From positions 1-8,315 of the forward strand of contig CAYWTX010000430.1 of NCBI GenBank assembly GCA_964461295.1: a stretch of 8,315 nucleotides of DNA, in the 5' to 3' direction. Numbering within the stretch: the stretch's first letter is position 1; each line of letters begins with the position of its first letter. The stretch comes from CAYWTX01 sp964461295. GTDB taxonomy: Bacteria > Planctomycetota > Phycisphaerae > SM23-33. The notes under the pieces were generated by a model. It searched no databases, was not told the origin of the DNA, and worked only from the letters and a program-made list of their open reading frames with translations. The translations under genes were made by a program, and so were the position numbers. Shown here in pieces: positions 6,712 through 8,315 of the stretch.

Positions 6712-7395
6712 CTACCCTTCCTCCGCGATCTCGCGGAGGCGCCGGCGGTTCAGGATCGCCACGTGCCTGCCCCGCACCACGATCAGGGCGGCATCCCTCA
6801 ACTTCGCCAGCGTGCGGCTGAGCGTCTCCGGCGTTGTGCCCAGCCGGCCCGCCAGGTCGCGCTTCGCCTGCTTCAGCGTGAACTCGTCGCCGCCGGCTTC
6901 GTCCGCCTGCCGCAGCAACTCCCCCGCCAGCCGCGAGGGCACCTGCTTGAGCGACAGCGATTCGATCAGGTCGGCGAACTCGTGCAGCTTGGCCGACAGG
7001 CCCGCCAGCATGCCCATCGCCAGGTCGGGATTGGCCGCGATCGCCCGCTTCATCGCGGCCGCCTCCACCACCAGCACGGCCGTGTCCTCCAGCGTCTCGG
7101 CGTGGGCGGGGTAGTTGCCGCCGCGCATCACGGCCGCCTCGCCGAACGACTGCCCCGGCCCGTAGACGTGCAGCACCTGCTCGTCGCCCCGCGGCGACAG
7201 GCGGTACACCTTCACCCGCCCCGAGAGCACCACGTAGAACCGGTCGGCCTTCGACAGCGGAGTGACGATCACGTACCTCGCCGCGTACCTGCGCACCGCG
7301 AATTGCTTCAGCAACGCCGCCAGGGCCTCCTCGGCCAGCGCCGAGAACAGCGGCGTCGCCTTCGCGCCCGCGAGGATGTCGAGGTCGTCGGCCAT
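6712..7395 (-). CDS. Crp/Fnr-family transcriptional regulator
   Basis: This 227-residue protein has the usual two-part layout. An N-terminal cyclic-nucleotide-binding-like domain (about 15-125) contains the phosphate-cassette-like sequence GQSFGEAAVM (81-90). A C-terminal winged helix-turn-helix (about 174-225) has the recognition region TTPETLSRTLAKL (187-199), typical of Crp family DNA binding. The Arg-Ser pair that CRP uses to bind cAMP is replaced by PAHAET (96-101), as in many Fnr/Dnr-type members, so the ligand is probably not cAMP. The N-terminus lacks the cysteines of Fe-S FNR. The ATG lies 6 bp after the hicA stop with only a weak Shine-Dalgarno site, which suggests coupling to hicA translation. 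The target genes are unknown. Confidence 0.9.
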   Translation of the reverse strand: MADDLDILAGAKATPLFSALAEEALAALLKQFAVRRYAARYVIVTPLSKADRFYVVLSGRVKVYRLSPRGDEQVLHVYGPGQSFGEAAVMRGGNYPAHAETLEDTAVLVVEAAAMKRAIAANPDLAMGMLAGLSAKLHEFADLIESLSLKQVPSRLAGELLRQADEAGGDEFTLKQAKRDLAGRLGTTPETLSRTLAKLRDAALIVVRGRHVAILNRRRLREIAEEG

Positions 7396-7401
7396 GCCGG
7401 A

Positions 7402-7590
7402 TCACTGTGCTTCGGGGACACCCAGCCCACGGCATATCTTCCGCGCGAGCAGGTTGGGGATTTCCCCATGTCGGGGAACGGCCTCAACCGCTCCGGTGGC
7501 TGGATTGGTCCACAAGGAGTGCGAGCCGCCTTCCCGCTTCAAGTAACATCCGCACCGTCGAAGATGTCGCAGCAGGTCGCCCCGCTTCAC
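7402..7590 (-). CDS. hicA: HicA-type mRNA interferase toxin
   Basis: This 62-residue protein matches HicA, the toxin of type II HicBA modules, which cleaves mRNA and tmRNA through a small dsRBD-like fold. It opens MKRGDLLRHLRRCGC and has the active-site phrase EGGSHSLW with catalytic His24, followed by VPRHGEIPNLLARKICRGLG, which is characteristic of the family. Length is normal for HicA. It starts with GTG, whose GTGA overlaps the TGA stop of hicB, so translation is probably coupled. No disruption is visible, so the toxin should be functional. Confidence 0.92.
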   Translation of the reverse strand: MKRGDLLRHLRRCGCYLKREGGSHSLWTNPATGAVEAVPRHGEIPNLLARKICRGLGVPEAQ

Positions 7591-7802
7591 GAGATGGTCA
7601 CCGTTCTACGAACAGCATCCGTCGGCATCCCCCGCATCGCGTCCGCCCTCCGGTCCTCCAGGATCAGCGCGATCGCTTCCTCGAGACTCCGCAGGCTTTC
7701 CTCCTCGGTCTTGCCCTGCCCGTTGGCTCCGGGGATCTCCAGGCAGTAGGAAACGTACCATTCCCCGTCGCGCTCAATCACGGCTGTGAATTCGTTCCGC
7801 AT
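7587..7802 (-). CDS. hicB: HicB-type antitoxin, short form
   Basis: This 71-residue protein is the partner of HicA. It begins MRNEFTAVIERDGEWYVSYC and contains EIPGANGQGKTEEESLRSLEEAIAL, the partial RNase H-like fold of HicB that covers the toxin active site. It ends soon after this domain. The C-terminal helix-turn-helix or ribbon-helix-helix domain of longer HicB proteins is absent, so its ability to repress its own promoter is uncertain. The frame is open back to 7946 with other ATGs at 7865 and 7901, but that extension runs into repeats and shows no family similarity. The start at 7802 fits the family and sits just behind a promoter. The stop overlaps the hicA start by 4 bp. Confidence 0.9.
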   Translation of the reverse strand: MRNEFTAVIERDGEWYVSYCLEIPGANGQGKTEEESLRSLEEAIALILEDRRADAMRGMPTDAVRRTVTIS

Positions 7803-7810
7803 AGCGATCC

Positions 7811-7840
7811 ATTGTACCTCATCCGCACGTCGGTTGTCAC
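7811..7840 (-). promoter_or_regulatory. Sigma70-type promoter of hicBA-crp
   Basis: On the minus strand GTGACA (7835-7840, 5 of 6 to TTGACA) and TACAAT (7811-7816, 5 of 6 to TATAAT) are 18 bp apart. The -10 ends 8 bp before the hicB ATG, so the transcript would be nearly leaderless. The spacer contains a near-palindrome around ACGT (7824-7834) that could be an operator. Confidence 0.6.
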
Positions 7841-7976
7841 TCCTCCAGCTCCCGCCCGGGTGCATGACCGTAGTTGCTGAGACCGGGTTTGGGGTCTGCA
7901 TCGGATTCTTCAGCCTGAAGGGCTGAGATATGACAGCCCAGGGCAACGCCCTGGGAACCCTACGCCAAAGTACGTC

Positions 7977-8036
7977 AAGCCCTGAAGGGGCGGGACAAAT
8001 GCCGCGTGAGGCCCTTATGTCGCCCTTACAGGGCTT
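7977..8036. repeat. Inner imperfect inverted repeat
   Basis: AAGCCCTGAAGGGGCG (7977-7992) is matched at 14 of 16 positions by the reverse complement of 8021-8036. Each copy is itself a CCC...GGG hairpin. It is nested inside the larger inverted repeat. Confidence 0.65.
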
Positions 8037-8057
8037 GTCATCTGGATCGCCACATCT

Positions 8058-8074
8058 CCCAGGGCGTTGCCCTT
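8058..8074. repeat. Third copy of the GGGC-AAC-GCCC palindrome core
   Basis: The reverse complement of this 17-mer matches 7939-7955 at 16 of 17 positions. It lies in the same orientation as the right arm, so the block holds three copies of this core. Confidence 0.65.
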
Positions 8075-8244
8075 GTCATTACCCACATCTCCGCAACACT
8101 CTGTAAACACGGCAGATACAACTGACGTTCCCAATTTGCCCATTCGGCTTCTTCTCGGCCCATAGGAAGCGATTCCTCGGTTTTCCGGTGATTTTTGCAC
8201 CCCTCGCGCCGGCGACGGCCCAACCCGAAGAGATGTGGTTAATG
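8075..8244. other. Non-coding centre of the repeat block
   Basis: This stretch is more AT-rich than the rest of the window. Open frames of about 60 codons on the minus strand run into the palindromes and resemble no family. I see no transposase remnant or RNA gene. Confidence 0.4.
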
Positions 8245-8315
8245 CCTTGGGCGTTGCCCTGGGCTGTCATATCTCAGCCCTTCAGGCTGAAGAGGCGATG
8301 CAGGAACGGTCATGG

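Larger units (their letters stand above)
7896..8303. repeat. REP/BIME-like palindromic region with 45-bp perfect inverted repeats
   Basis: Bases 7907-7951 and 8249-8293 are exact reverse complements (45 of 45). The match resumes outward at CTGCATCG (7896-7903; inverted at 8296-8303). Each arm is built of hairpins: CAGCC-TGAAG-GGCTG (7911-7925) and CCCAGGGC-AAC-GCCCTGGG (7937-7955). The 297 bp between the arms hold no recognisable gene. The structure resembles paired REP units, which are usually mobilised by RAYT (IS200-like) transposases encoded elsewhere. A non-autonomous MITE-like element is the alternative. Confidence 0.8.

Noticed and set aside
7803..7946. N-terminal extension of hicB
   Set aside because: It overlaps the promoter and the palindromic repeat and has no similarity to HicB.
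8038..8270. Several frames of about 60 codons on the minus strand
   Set aside because: They run through palindromic repeats, overlap one another and match no family I know.
7896..8303. CRISPR array
   Set aside because: The repeats are inverted and unevenly spaced with few copies, and no cas gene is present.

Overview
The window is GC-rich bacterial DNA, by eye well over 60% G+C. Gene content and intergenic style suggest a planctomycete-type genome, possibly Phycisphaerae. The hints are an FtsH of the GEPGCGKT type, a PD40/TPR protein with a CxxCH motif, very small basic and membrane genes, heptanucleotide repeats and REP-like palindromes. No rRNA or single-copy taxonomic marker is present, so this placement is inference.

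Layout. (1) Bases 1-1579, plus strand: the 3' part of an ftsH gene cut by the window edge. Behind it lie a 7-bp tandem repeat and a start-less ParD-like antitoxin remnant. (2) Bases 1898-2519, minus strand: a tight pair made of a 35-aa single-helix membrane protein and a lipoprotein, both with good Shine-Dalgarno sites. (3) Bases 2781-2921, minus: a 46-aa Lys/Arg-rich protein. (4) Bases 3060-6569, minus: a two-gene unit of a membrane-anchored PD40 beta-propeller/TPR protein with a heme-c-type CxxCH motif, followed 15 bp later by a radical SAM protein with a SPASM-like cysteine cluster. (5) Bases 6712-7802, minus: hicB-hicA-crp, in which the toxin and antitoxin genes overlap by 4 bp and the Crp/Fnr-type regulator starts 6 bp after hicA. 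(6) Bases 7803-8315: no gene seen. This stretch holds the hicB promoter and a REP-like region with a 45-bp perfect inverted repeat.

How it fits together. FtsH is a housekeeping membrane protease. The PD40/TPR protein and the radical SAM enzyme are probably co-transcribed and may share a function, but the substrate is unknown. HicBA is a type II toxin-antitoxin module, and its packing with crp suggests that the regulator is transcribed from the hicB promoter. Two genes (PD40/TPR and hicB) have a near-consensus -10 box exactly 8 bp before the start codon, which suggests leaderless mRNAs.

The least explained items are the two tiny ORFs, the CxxCH/radical SAM pairing, the hicBA-crp arrangement and the inverted-repeat block at the right edge. 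I see no clear evidence for a wholly new defence or mobile system.
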